Source of the DNA: Caproiciproducens sp. NJN-50
GTDB lineage: Bacteria > Bacillota > Clostridia > Oscillospirales > Acutalibacteraceae
Reading direction: 5' to 3'
DNA length: 64,000 bases
NCBI RefSeq assembly: GCF_004103755.1
Contig: NZ_CP035283.1
Span: 1-64,000, forward strand
The notes below the pieces were generated by a model that was not told where the DNA came from, searched no databases, and was given only the letters and a program-made list of their open reading frames with translations. Shown here in pieces: positions 11,335-19,472 of this stretch. The translations under genes were made by a program, and so were the position numbers. Each line of letters starts with the position of its first letter. The first letter of the stretch is position 1.

Positions 11335-11605
11335 GCGGCGTATCGCTGCATCTACGCCCCGCCGTTCAGAAAGGCAAAAATTTGTTTGCTTTGTTTGGCG
11401 GGACGGAGGTTTAATACTCCCGAAAGCTGAAGCCGGGAACGCCGTAGGCCCGGACCATCCGGTCAGGACGGCCCGCAGATTGGAACGGCAAAAATCCGCT
11501 TGTTTCGTTTTGCGGGACAGAGTGGAAATCCTCCCGGAAGCCAAAGCCGGGAACGCCGTAGGCGCGAAAGACACTGTGTGTCCGGCCTGAGGACAAGCAT
11601 TTGTA
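11335..11605 (+). repeat. Family A dispersed repeat, two units
   Basis: Two tandem copies of the family-A element. The first begins directly after the stop codon with the hairpin GCGGCG-TAT-CGCTGC (11335-11349). Each unit has a middle block (GGCAAAAAT..., TTTGTTTGGCGGGACGGAGG, CTCCCG) and ends with GCCGGGAACGCCGTAGGC; the second adds the hairpin GACAC-TGT-GTGTC near 11572. The same blocks recur at 15.5, 25.9, 29.4, 34.9, 36.4, 49.1, 54.6 and 62.4 kb. No ORF of substance. Confidence 0.85.
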
Positions 11606-11639
11606 CTTTGTATTGTCTTGAAATAATTCAACGTATTGT

Positions 11640-12041
11640 TATAAAAAAATCGGGAGCGAAGCGCCGTTCAGGCTAAACGCTCCGTTCCCTGTTTTGCCGG
11701 CGGAATTTCTCACTGCGCCGGGTATGGTTGGGTTTTCTTTTGTCCGCATTCTTCTCTCACAAAATTCATTCCGCCGGCGGGCGGCGTGACGCCGCACCCA
11801 ACGGCCCACCGGTCAGCTGACTGTGAAACGGTCGGCTGAGACGGGTGGGACGGAGGGAAGAAACTCCCGGCAAGCGGAAATCGCGTCCGCCGTTGGCACG
11901 TTCGTCCAATGGACCGGCGGGTCCGCGCAAGGGCTTTGCCTTTGGGAGATTCCCCAGACCGTCCTGCCAAACGAAGCCGAAACATTTCACTGTTCTGTAT
12001 GGCAGGCCGTAGATGCAACGGTACGTTGCCCGCAAGGCAAC
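11640..12041. repeat. Family C cassette, flank of ncRNA copy 1
   Basis: Sequence shared with 37010-37231 and, in part, 49680-49861. It opens with a strong hairpin (stem between about 11651 and 11691 followed by TGTTTT), which reads as an intrinsic terminator on the plus strand, and continues with the block TTTGCCTTTGGGAGA and an inverted-repeat segment around GATGCAACGGTACGTTGCC. No protein-coding frame is supported. Confidence 0.7.
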
Positions 12042-12269
12042 AAAAAGCGCCGGTACGGAATTTGATCATTCCATACACCGGCGCACGCGCAAATACAGGA
12101 GGAAAAGGAGGATCGTCCTTCCCCCCTCTGTACAAAAACAGAAAAAGCAAGTATAATAGGTCCTGCAATGCGCGGTGAATTCCGTGGTATATGGAGGTTG
12201 GTTCTCCGTATGCAGGAGGCGGGTGCTTTCGACACCTTGCCTCTGCATTGCACTCTTTATTTACCTTGC
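12042..12269 (-). ncRNA. Candidate structured small RNA, family C copy 1
   Basis: Predicted independent transcript of about 228 nt on the minus strand. Promoter: TTGAAT (12299-12304), 17-base spacer, TATAAT (12276-12281). Terminator: a GC-rich stem (12047-12084) followed on this strand by TTTTT (12046-12042). Inside, a closing stem TGCAATGC/GCATTGCA (12164-12171 with 12245-12252) encloses three hairpins, and a long-range pairing joins 12161-12166 to 12095-12100. Three more copies exist at 28.6, 37.3 and 50.0 kb with compensatory changes in stems. The opposite strand also carries a promoter-like TGTACA-17-TATAAT (12129-12157), so the sense strand is inferred from the terminator. Confidence 0.6.
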
Positions 12270-12309
12270 AAATCTATTATAATCCTATATTTACCAAAAT
12301 TCAACTAGT

Positions 12310-12612
12310 AATCTTTATCTTGATATTTTATGTTTAGGTTTAAGGCCCGGTCCTCTTAACCCAAAATTTATCTTAAGGCCGGATTCCTATGGGCCTATGG
12401 ACCGGTTCCCCTTATCCCAAATCTCATCTAATTTTCTTTCTTTGTGCTCAGGCCGCGCGGGGACGCACAGCGTCTTACTCGCCTACGGCGGATCATGACT
12501 AAGGATAGTAGTCAGAAGCAGTCTTGCACTCACCTTTGGTTTTCACTCAGCGAACTCTGAGTGGAAAACATGCATGCAGGCTCAGCCTGCCCGAAAGGAA
12601 GCAAAGTACGGG
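12310..12612. repeat. Family B-type and unassigned repeat sequence
   Basis: Noncoding. Contains inverted copies of the family-B motif (CTCTTAACCC, then CTCAGGCCG about 12340-12455) that recurs at 37500-37740 and 50150-50236, then a GC-rich stretch with GGACGCACAGCGTC, the inverse of the family-A second hairpin. No ORF, promoter or terminator is convincing. Confidence 0.55.
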
Positions 12613-13140
12613 TGGGGGCAGCGTGCCGCTGCATCTACGATTCACGTTCCCGGAGCGGCGAAAAACAGGGAAGCAACGATGCTTTTTCAGCCGTGTATGC
12701 CGTAGGCGCGTCCGGACCGGATGGTCCCCCTAACACCCCCCGGGAGCCGTCAAAAAGATTTTTTCTGTTCTTCTAACAACAGCTTTTCATGGACGACGGG
12801 GGCTGAAGAGCCGAAGCCACAGGGTATATAAAAGGAAGCCGAAAATTTTCAGTAAATGATTTTTTCTCACTCAGCTAAAAACCGGGAACGTTCAATGAGA
12901 AGAACTCGCCTGATAACAGAACCGTTTTGCATGACAGGTGCCGGGGGGTGTTGGGGGGAACGTTTAGGTGCCCCTCCCGTTGGGAAGTTGAAGTTCTTCG
13001 TCTTTGTTTTTCCTGATGCTTCGACCGGGGGACCAAAGTTGAGAGGTCAATTCAACAACTCTGTTTCTTCTTTTCAAGGCCGCGTAGCGTGTAAGACGCT
13101 TTGCGTCCGTCTGATTACGAAAGTACGGGCCCGCGCGGCC
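12613..13140 (+). repeat. Family D hairpin-rich module, copy 1
   Basis: About 528 bp that matches 27970-28411 and, inverted, 50237-50673. Shared landmarks in order: GGCAGCGTGCCGCTGC hairpin, AAGCA...TGCTT hairpin (12671 area), GGACCGGATGGTCC hairpin, CTGTTCTTCTAACAACAG hairpin, GGCT...AGCC hairpin, CATGACAGGTGCC, TTTAGGTGCCCCTCCCG, GGGAAGTTGAAGTT, and ATTACGAAAGTAC at the right end. This copy has about 80 extra bases near 12995-13110. No long conserved ORF exists, so it is noncoding. Confidence 0.75.
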
Positions 13141-13330
13141 TGAGCGCAAAGAAAAAGGGATAGAAGAAATTTCGGTTAAGCGGCACTTGCCACAGGTAAA
13201 GAAAATAAGAGAAATTTAGTATTAAGAGTCGCCGGGCATCAGGCCCGAAAAAACAGACCCGCGCGGCCTGAGCGCAGAAATAAATAAATTGAACCAGAGT
13301 AACGCAGGTCAAAAACGTTTGAAATACATA
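13141..13330 (+). repeat. Family B repeats upstream of Nudix gene
   Basis: Two divergent copies of the family-B unit (GCCTGAGCGCAAAG, purine-rich A/G stretch, GGTTAAG or TATTAAGAG, then CAGGCCCG). The same unit is tandem at 38832-39185. The remaining bases to 13376 are AT-rich and should contain the promoter of the next gene, which I cannot place with confidence. Confidence 0.6.
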
Positions 13331-13376
13331 TAGAAATATGATTTTATAAAAATACTGTTTGTAAGGCTGGTACAAA

Positions 13377-13922
13377 ATGAAACTGACCGAAAAGACACTG
13401 GATCAAAACTACATTTACCGCGGCAAAATCCTGGATCTCCATGTGGACAAAGCGGAGCTGATCAGCGGGCGCGTCGTAACGCGCGAATGTGTCGACCACC
13501 GAGGCGGCGTGAGCGTCGCGGCCCTGACGGATCAAAATGAAATGCTGTTTGTCCGACAGTACCGCTACCCCTACCATGAGGTGGTTCTGGAGGCCCCTGC
13601 CGGGAAGCTCGAAAAAGGAGAGGACCCTTTCGAGGCCGCAAAGCGCGAGCAGCGCGAGGAAACCGGGACAACCGGCAGGAACTACCTGGATCTCGGCAGG
13701 ATGTACCCCTCCCCCGGCTACACCAACGAGGTGATCCACCTTTACGCCTGCCGCATCGAATCCAGCGGGGACCTGAGCCTCGACGAAGGGGAGTTTCTGG
13801 AAGTCAAAAAAATTCCTTTGAAGAAAGCCGCACAAATGGTGCTGGACGGCGAGATTCCGGACGCAAAAACCCAGGTGCTGATTTTGAAGACCATTCAAAT
13901 GGTGAAAAACGGAAAAATATGA
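13377..13922 (+). CDS. Nudix hydrolase, ADP-ribose pyrophosphatase type
   Basis: 181-residue Nudix enzyme that most likely splits ADP-ribose (or related nucleotide sugars) into AMP and ribose 5-phosphate. The Nudix box spans 76-98: Gly76, Glu82, then REQREETGT at 90-98, with Gln where a hydrophobic residue is usual. The N-terminal strands (YRGKILDLHVDKAEL) and the segment QYRYPYHEVVLEAPAGKLE are characteristic of the NudF/ADPRase branch. It stands alone, bordered by repeats upstream and the convergent DUF1015 gene downstream. Confidence 0.9.
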   Translation: MKLTEKTLDQNYIYRGKILDLHVDKAELISGRVVTRECVDHRGGVSVAALTDQNEMLFVRQYRYPYHEVVLEAPAGKLEKGEDPFEAAKREQREETGTTGRNYLDLGRMYPSPGYTNEVIHLYACRIESSGDLSLDEGEFLEVKKIPLKKAAQMVLDGEIPDAKTQVLILKTIQMVKNGKI

Positions 13923-14116
13923 TACAATATGTATTATAATTTTAGATATTGACGATAAGTTTATTTTCACATCGATCATTCGAAAGGTTTTCAACATTTT
14001 TTTCGCTTTCTGTTGAAAAAAATGCGGGAATTTCCGCCGGAAATCAAAAGGCCCGCCCTCCGCGTGACGCGAAAGGCAGGTCTGTGCCGCAGGCGCATTC
14101 CGGATAAAATGTCCGT

Positions 14117-15391
14117 TCAGCCGATCTGGTTCATCACAAGGCCAGTGATCAGCTTTGGATAAAAATAGGTGGATTTCTGAGGCATCTTTTCCCCTGCCGC
14201 GGCCACGTCGCGGATTTCCCGCACGCGCGTCGGGTTCAGGAGGAACGCGCACCGGCTTTCGCCTTTTTGCACGGAGGCGACGGCCTCCTCCATCGAGCGG
14301 GTGTAGGCGAGGTTTTTCTGGTTTGCCATGTTTTCCCGGTCGATGCCAAGCAGACGCTCCAGAATCAGCGAGTGCAGAACGGAGACGTCAAGCCCGCGGT
14401 ATGCCTCGCTTTTTTCCGGCAGAAGCTCCGCCATGACGGAATTGTCCTTCAGGATCAGCAGGGTCCACTCCTCCCCGCCGCAGTAACAGGCGAACGCTTT
14501 TTTTCCCTGCCGGTACAGCGCGTCGAGGTTTGCGGAGATTTCGCCGAGCGGAGAACGCGGAATCACGTCGAAATAGGCTTTGCAGGCAGAAAGGAGGCGC
14601 TCCGCGCTGAATTCCGTCAGGCCGCGCACCATGCGGTGAGTCGGGAATACGACCAGCCCGTCGTTTTCCATGTCGACCAGCATCATCATGACATAGTCTT
14701 CGCCTCCGGCCGCTTCGCCCTGTCCGCGGAGGGCGTTGCGGTAGTTGAGGGCGGTTTCGTAGCGGTGATGTCCGTCCGCGATATAGAGCTTCCGGTCCGC
14801 GAAGTCTTCGCAGACCGCCCGGATGGCGACGGGATCGTTGACCAGCCACATCCGGTGGGTCACGCCGGCGCCGTCGCGGAACTCGTAGCGCGGCTCCCCG
14901 GAGGAAAGCGCGTCGATCCGGCCGCGGGTGGTTTGACTTTCGTCATTGTAAAGCGAATAGATCTGGCTGAAGTTGCAGCCCGTCGCGCTCATCAGGTTGA
15001 AACGGTCCTGTTTTGCCTTGGAAAGGGTTTCCTCGTGCGGAAGGATGATCCCCTTTGAAAATTCCTCCAGCCTGACAAGACAGACGATCCCCTTGATCTT
15101 TTTGGTTTGTCCATAGGCCGTGAATTCCTCTTCGTAAAGATACAGGCCGGGGTCGGTGTCGCGGCGGAGAATCCCGTCTGAAATCCAGCTTTTCAGGGTC
15201 TGTCCCGCCTCGGCGTAGGGGTCTTCCCCCTCCCTCGGCAGCTCCAGGCGGATGACGTTGTAGGGATTTTCCAGGAGAAGCGCCCGGCGTTCCTCCTCGC
15301 TGATGATGTCGTAGGGCGGGCAGGTCAGGGAGGAAACAGCGCCCGCTTTGTCCGCGAAGCGCAGGGCGCGGAAAGGTTTGATTTCAGCCAT
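14117..15391 (-). CDS. DUF1015 family protein
   Basis: 424-residue cytosolic protein of the DUF1015 family, widespread in Clostridia and anaerobes; its biochemical role is not established. Family landmarks: an N-terminal IKPFRALRF segment, CPPYDIISEEER, NPYNVIRLELPRE, the histidine-rich stretch IADGHHRYETALNYR, and FPTHRMVRGL. The GHHRYETA motif suggests a metal or phosphate-binding active site. A GGAGA sequence precedes the ATG. It is convergent with the Nudix gene; the 194-bp gap between them holds a hairpin (about 14051-14085) that may terminate transcription. Confidence 0.88.
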   Translation of the reverse strand: MAEIKPFRALRFADKAGAVSSLTCPPYDIISEEERRALLLENPYNVIRLELPREGEDPYAEAGQTLKSWISDGILRRDTDPGLYLYEEEFTAYGQTKKIKGIVCLVRLEEFSKGIILPHEETLSKAKQDRFNLMSATGCNFSQIYSLYNDESQTTRGRIDALSSGEPRYEFRDGAGVTHRMWLVNDPVAIRAVCEDFADRKLYIADGHHRYETALNYRNALRGQGEAAGGEDYVMMMLVDMENDGLVVFPTHRMVRGLTEFSAERLLSACKAYFDVIPRSPLGEISANLDALYRQGKKAFACYCGGEEWTLLILKDNSVMAELLPEKSEAYRGLDVSVLHSLILERLLGIDRENMANQKNLAYTRSMEEAVASVQKGESRCAFLLNPTRVREIRDVAAAGEKMPQKSTYFYPKLITGLVMNQIG

Positions 15392-15466
15392 TGCAAAGTC
15401 TCCTTGCCATTTTATTTTTTATCGCATTACGACCGTTTTTGACAGCATACCACAGCGTCTTTCTTA

Positions 15467-15801
15467 CCTATGGCGATCCCGGCTTTCGTTTTCGGGAGTT
15501 TCCGGTCTCTGTCCCGCCCGCCTCAATCGGCTTTTTACCGACTGCCGGCTGGCGGCCGGCCTGACCGGATGGTCCGTGCCTATGGCGATCCCGGCTTTCG
15601 TTTTCGGGAGTTTCCGGCCTCTGTCCCGCCCGTCTCAGCCGGCTTTTTACCGACTGCCGGCTGGTGCCGGCCTGACCGGATGGTCCGTGCCTATGGCGAT
15701 CCCGGCTTTCGTTTTCGGGAGTTTCCGGTCTCTGTTCCGCCCGTCTCAGCCGGCTTTTTACCGACTGCCGGCTGGCGGGCCGGCCCGACCGGATGGTCCG
15801 G
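15467..15801 (-). repeat. Three tandem 111-bp repeats (family A, inverted)
   Basis: Three head-to-tail units starting at 15467, 15579 and 15690. Each contains CTATGGCGATCCCGGCTTTC, TTTTCGGGAGTTTCCGG, CCGCCCG, the palindromic TTTTTACCGACTGCCGG region and GACCGGATGGTCCG. Read on the minus strand they correspond to the middle and end of the family-A element. Open frames run through the array because the period is a multiple of three, but they are repeat artefacts. The 250 bases that follow, to 16051, hold the Gld-like operon promoter region and nothing else clear. Confidence 0.88.
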
Positions 15802-16051
15802 TAAGCTATAATGGGGCACATGCGAGTTACGCGCTGAAAATCAGATGCGTTCCAAGTCGTGGACGCCGTAGGCGCGAAGATGCAGCGGTACGCTGCCGGT
15901 ATGCTGTTATTATACCGGAACGCCGTTTTGATGTCAAAGACGGAATGTTTATAAAAAAACAAGGAATAATTTAAAAAATGTTTACATTTCTCTAATTTCA
16001 GATTGCTAGAATGAAAAAGTACGTTTGATATGATGCAACAGGAGGGACATA

Positions 16052-17026
16052 ATGATGATTGAGGTTCAAAACCTCACGAAACGCTACGGGGAGAACATAG
16101 CCCTGAGCAACATCAGTTTTTCCGTCGGGGAGAACACCGTCATCGGTTTTCTCGGCCCGAACGGCGCCGGAAAGTCGACGGCCATGAATATCATCACCGG
16201 TTACCTTTCCGCCAGCTCCGGCTCGGTCAAGGTGGGCGGGTTCGACACGGTGGACCAGCCGAACGAGGCAAAAAAGCTGATCGGCTACCTGCCGGAGATG
16301 CCGCCGCTTTATCCGGACATGACGGTAAGGGAATACCTGAATTTCGTCTATGAGCTGAAAAAAGTGACCCTGCCCCGGGAAAAGCACCTCCGTGAAATTT
16401 GCGCGCTGGTGAAAATTCTGGATGTCAGCAAGCGGCTGATCGGCAACCTTTCGAAAGGCTACCGGCAGCGCGTCGGCCTTGCCCAGGCCCTGATCGGAAA
16501 CCCTCCTGTTCTGATACTGGACGAGCCGACCGTCGGACTGGACCCCAAGCAGATCATCGAAGTGAGGAACCTCATCAAGGGCCTCGGAAAGAACCACACT
16601 GTCATCCTCAGCTCTCACATCCTTCCGGAGATCCAGGCGGTCGCGGACCGCATTCTCGTCGTGAACCGCGGCAAGCTAGTCGCGGACGGAACGCCGTTTG
16701 AGCTGGAGCACAGCATGTCGGCGGAGCACCATCTTTCAGTCCGCATGGAAGGGGCGTCCGGGGAGATTGAGAAAGCCCTGAACGGCATGAAATTTGTGGA
16801 GGGCGTCCGGAATTTCGGCGAAAAGGAACCGGGCGTGTGGGAATATGAGATCTCAGTCAAGGAAGGCGAAGACCTGCGCAGGCCGCTGTTCGCGCTGGCG
16901 GCAAAGCGGAACTGGCCGGTGCTTTCCATGACGAGCTCCGACCTGTCGCTGGAGGACGTGTTCCTGCGGCTGACCGGCTCGGCCTATTTACAGGATAATC
17001 TGACGAAAGGCGGGGATGCGCAGTGA
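16052..17026 (+). CDS. ABC transporter ATP-binding protein, GldA-like
   Basis: 324-residue ATPase subunit of an ABC-2 type exporter. Walker A GPNGAGKS at 35-42, ABC signature LSKGYRQRVGLAQAL, Walker B LILDEPTVGLDPKQ and the switch histidine in SSHILPEI are all present. AGGAGG lies eight bases before the ATG. It is the first of four tightly linked genes (ATPase, permease, GldG-like, DUF4340), an arrangement matching the gldA/gldF/gldG set first described for gliding Bacteroidetes but common in non-gliding bacteria. The substrate is unknown. Its stop overlaps the permease start as GTGA. Confidence 0.93.
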   Translation: MMIEVQNLTKRYGENIALSNISFSVGENTVIGFLGPNGAGKSTAMNIITGYLSASSGSVKVGGFDTVDQPNEAKKLIGYLPEMPPLYPDMTVREYLNFVYELKKVTLPREKHLREICALVKILDVSKRLIGNLSKGYRQRVGLAQALIGNPPVLILDEPTVGLDPKQIIEVRNLIKGLGKNHTVILSSHILPEIQAVADRILVVNRGKLVADGTPFELEHSMSAEHHLSVRMEGASGEIEKALNGMKFVEGVRNFGEKEPGVWEYEISVKEGEDLRRPLFALAAKRNWPVLSMTSSDLSLEDVFLRLTGSAYLQDNLTKGGDAQ

Positions 17027-17727
17027 AGGCAATTGCAAAGAAGGAACTCAAATCTTATTTTCTGTCCCCCATCGGGTATGTGTTTGTCGGGGTCATTCTG
17101 CTCCTGTTCGGCTTTTATTACTATCAGGTGCTGCGCATCGGCTCTTCGTCCTATATCCCGCAGGTCTATTCGACGCTGTTCATCTGGAGCATGATGCTTC
17201 TGCCGATTCTGACCATGCGCAGCTTCAGCGACGAGATGCGCAACCACACGGACCAGGGATTGCTCACCGCGCCGGTCGGGGTGGGGGCCATCGTGTTCGG
17301 CAAATTTCTCGCCGCGTTCCTCGTGTTTGCCATTGCGATGCTGCTGAGCCTGATTCCAGTCGTGATCATCTCGTTTTTCGCCTCGCCGGACTGGGCGACC
17401 ATCCTGGGGACCGTTTTCGGTTCGCTTCTGTACGGCGCGGCCATGATCGCGATCGGGATTTTTATTTCCTCGCTGACGCAGAGCCAGATTGTCGCGGCGG
17501 TCGCGACGTTCGGCGTTTCGATTTTTCTTCTGGTCATCAACCAGATGAGCAGTCTGGTCGCCAATACTTTTTTTTCCAGTCTGATTACGGGGATTTCGTT
17601 TGACAGCCGGTACCAGCCGTTTGCCAAAGGGATTTTAAATCTTTCGAGCATCGTGTTCTTTCTCAGCGTCATCGCGGTTTTCTGGTTTCTCACCGCGCGC
17701 AAGCTGGAAAGCAAAAGATGGGGTTAA
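17023..17727 (+). CDS. ABC-2 type permease, GldF-like
   Basis: 234-residue integral membrane protein with six hydrophobic segments, the transmembrane partner of the upstream ATPase. The N-terminus MKAIAKKELKSYFLSPIGYV is typical of ABC-2 permeases of the GldF group, as is the motif RSFSDEMRNHTDQGLLTAPV between helices two and three. The GTG start overlaps the previous stop by four bases, so translation is coupled. It is expected to form a membrane complex with the next gene product. Confidence 0.92.
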   Translation: MKAIAKKELKSYFLSPIGYVFVGVILLLFGFYYYQVLRIGSSSYIPQVYSTLFIWSMMLLPILTMRSFSDEMRNHTDQGLLTAPVGVGAIVFGKFLAAFLVFAIAMLLSLIPVVIISFFASPDWATILGTVFGSLLYGAAMIAIGIFISSLTQSQIVAAVATFGVSIFLLVINQMSSLVANTFFSSLITGISFDSRYQPFAKGILNLSSIVFFLSVIAVFWFLTARKLESKRWG

Positions 17728-17742
17728 GGGGGAGTTATTGAG

Positions 17743-19470
17743 ATGAATCAGGAAAAAGACCCGCGCACGGGCGCGCTTCTCCCGGAGGAAGAAACCCCCG
17801 AAGGGAACACGAAGGCCGAAGGCGAACAGGCCGGGACCGAAAACCGGGAGGAAACCGCCGCGCCGCAGGGTGAAGAACAGGCCGCCGGGCAGAAGCCGGA
17901 GGCGGAGGAAAAAGCGGATGGCCCGGCGGAAGAATCAAAGAAAGAAAAGAAAAAGGCGGGAAAACCCAGGAAAGGCCATTCTGAATTCATGAAAAGCAGC
18001 AAATTCCGGCACGGCTCCATTTCCACGGCGTTCACGGCCGGGTTTCTCGTCGTGGTCGTTCTGGTCAATATCCTGGTCGGCATTCTCGGCCAGCGCTTCC
18101 CGTCCGTCAATTTGGACCTGACCAAGACCGGCTCGAACTCCCTTTCCGCCGAAGGGCTGAAAGTGGTGGATAAAGTGGATCTTCCGACCAATATCACGAT
18201 CTGCGCAACACAGCAGCAGGTGGAGGGCGACCAGATCTATTCCGACCAGGGGATCCAGTACAGCCAGGTCGGCAGCCTCCTTTCAAAAATCGCGGAGCGC
18301 AACTCAAAAATCACGGTCCAGTATGTGGACCTCGATAAAAATCCGACCTTTGCCGCGGAATACCAGAGCGACAGTATCGCGGCCGGCGACGTGATCGTGA
18401 AAACGGACAAACGCTATCGGATTCTGGCCTACACCGATCTTTTCAATATCCAGTACTCCAGCGACTACACCTCTTCCCAGGTGTACTCCAATGTGGAGGG
18501 CGCGCTGGTCTCCGCGCTGAACGCGGTCATTTCCGACAAGCTGCCGACCGTGGCCTTCGACACGGGGCATTCGGAAAAGCAGGACATGTCCGCTTTTAAA
18601 AAGCTGCTGGACAACAACAGTTTTGAGACCAAGGATTTCAGCCTCCTGACAGACAAGATTCCGGACAATACGCAGATGATCGTTCTCGGCGAACCGGCCA
18701 AGGATTATACGGACGACGAGATCAAAAAGCTCTCCGATTTCCTCGGCAGCAAGACCCTTGCGGGGGACCGTTCCCTGATGGTGACGTTCGCGCCGAGCCA
18801 GGCGGAGATGCCGAAGCTTGCCACTTTCCTGGAGGAATGGGGAATCCAGGTCCCCGCTTCCGTGATTGTGGAATCGGATCAGTCGAAGTTCATTTCAAGC
18901 AATCCGATCTACATTCTTTCAGATATTCAAAGCAGTCTGCAGCTGAAACCGTCGAGCGACGGCAGTTCCCCGGACTACGGATATTTCATCACGCCGCAAT
19001 CCAGCCCGGTCAAGCTGCTGTTTGAAACAAAGGGCGGCAAGACGACTTACCCGCTCGCGAAAAGCTCCGATTCCTGCTATCTGGTGGACAACAGCACGAA
19101 ATCGACCGACAATCTGCCGAAGCAGTCCAGCAACACGGCCGCCCTTTCTCAGGAAACGGTAAAAAACGGCGATAAGGACTACAACGCCAGCGTGATCGCA
19201 ATCGGCAGCTCCGCGCTCTTTACGGACGGCATCATCAATTCCAGCGCGTTCGGCAACGGCACCTACATGGTCGATCTTGCCAAATACGCGACGGGAACCT
19301 CCGATTCCTCTTCCGAAGTCCAGATCACCGCGAAGCCGCTGAACGCGACGGATATCACGGCGACGGCCCAGGTCAGCACCTTCCTCGGGCTCGGCGTATT
19401 CATGTTTCTGATTCCTCTGATCATCGTCGTCCTCGGCATCTGGGTCTATCATAAGAGGAGGCATCTGTAA
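17743..19470 (+). CDS. GldG-like ABC transporter auxiliary protein
   Basis: 575-residue membrane-anchored protein. An unusually long charged N-terminus (1-85, rich in Glu and Lys, low complexity) precedes one transmembrane helix (about 98-118). The large extracytoplasmic domain begins at VNLDLTKTGSNSLSAEGL, the hallmark of the GldG/ABC_transp_aux family, and a second helix lies near the C-terminus (about 545-568) followed by YHKRRHL. It starts 16 bases after the permease gene. Family role: extracytoplasmic partner of ABC-2 exporters; exact function unknown. Confidence 0.88.
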   Translation: MNQEKDPRTGALLPEEETPEGNTKAEGEQAGTENREETAAPQGEEQAAGQKPEAEEKADGPAEESKKEKKKAGKPRKGHSEFMKSSKFRHGSISTAFTAGFLVVVVLVNILVGILGQRFPSVNLDLTKTGSNSLSAEGLKVVDKVDLPTNITICATQQQVEGDQIYSDQGIQYSQVGSLLSKIAERNSKITVQYVDLDKNPTFAAEYQSDSIAAGDVIVKTDKRYRILAYTDLFNIQYSSDYTSSQVYSNVEGALVSALNAVISDKLPTVAFDTGHSEKQDMSAFKKLLDNNSFETKDFSLLTDKIPDNTQMIVLGEPAKDYTDDEIKKLSDFLGSKTLAGDRSLMVTFAPSQAEMPKLATFLEEWGIQVPASVIVESDQSKFISSNPIYILSDIQSSLQLKPSSDGSSPDYGYFITPQSSPVKLLFETKGGKTTYPLAKSSDSCYLVDNSTKSTDNLPKQSSNTAALSQETVKNGDKDYNASVIAIGSSALFTDGIINSSAFGNGTYMVDLAKYATGTSDSSSEVQITAKPLNATDITATAQVSTFLGLGVFMFLIPLIIVVLGIWVYHKRRHL

Positions 19471-19472
19471 GC

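Noticed and set aside
12042..12269. 6S RNA as identity of the family C small RNA
   Set aside because: Length is similar, but the inner part folds as a multi-branch junction with three hairpins, not a long rod with a central bubble, and four copies so close together would be unusual.
15348..15974. Frame of 208 codons through the 111-bp tandem array
   Set aside because: Repetitive peptide generated by a period divisible by three; no start signal and no family.
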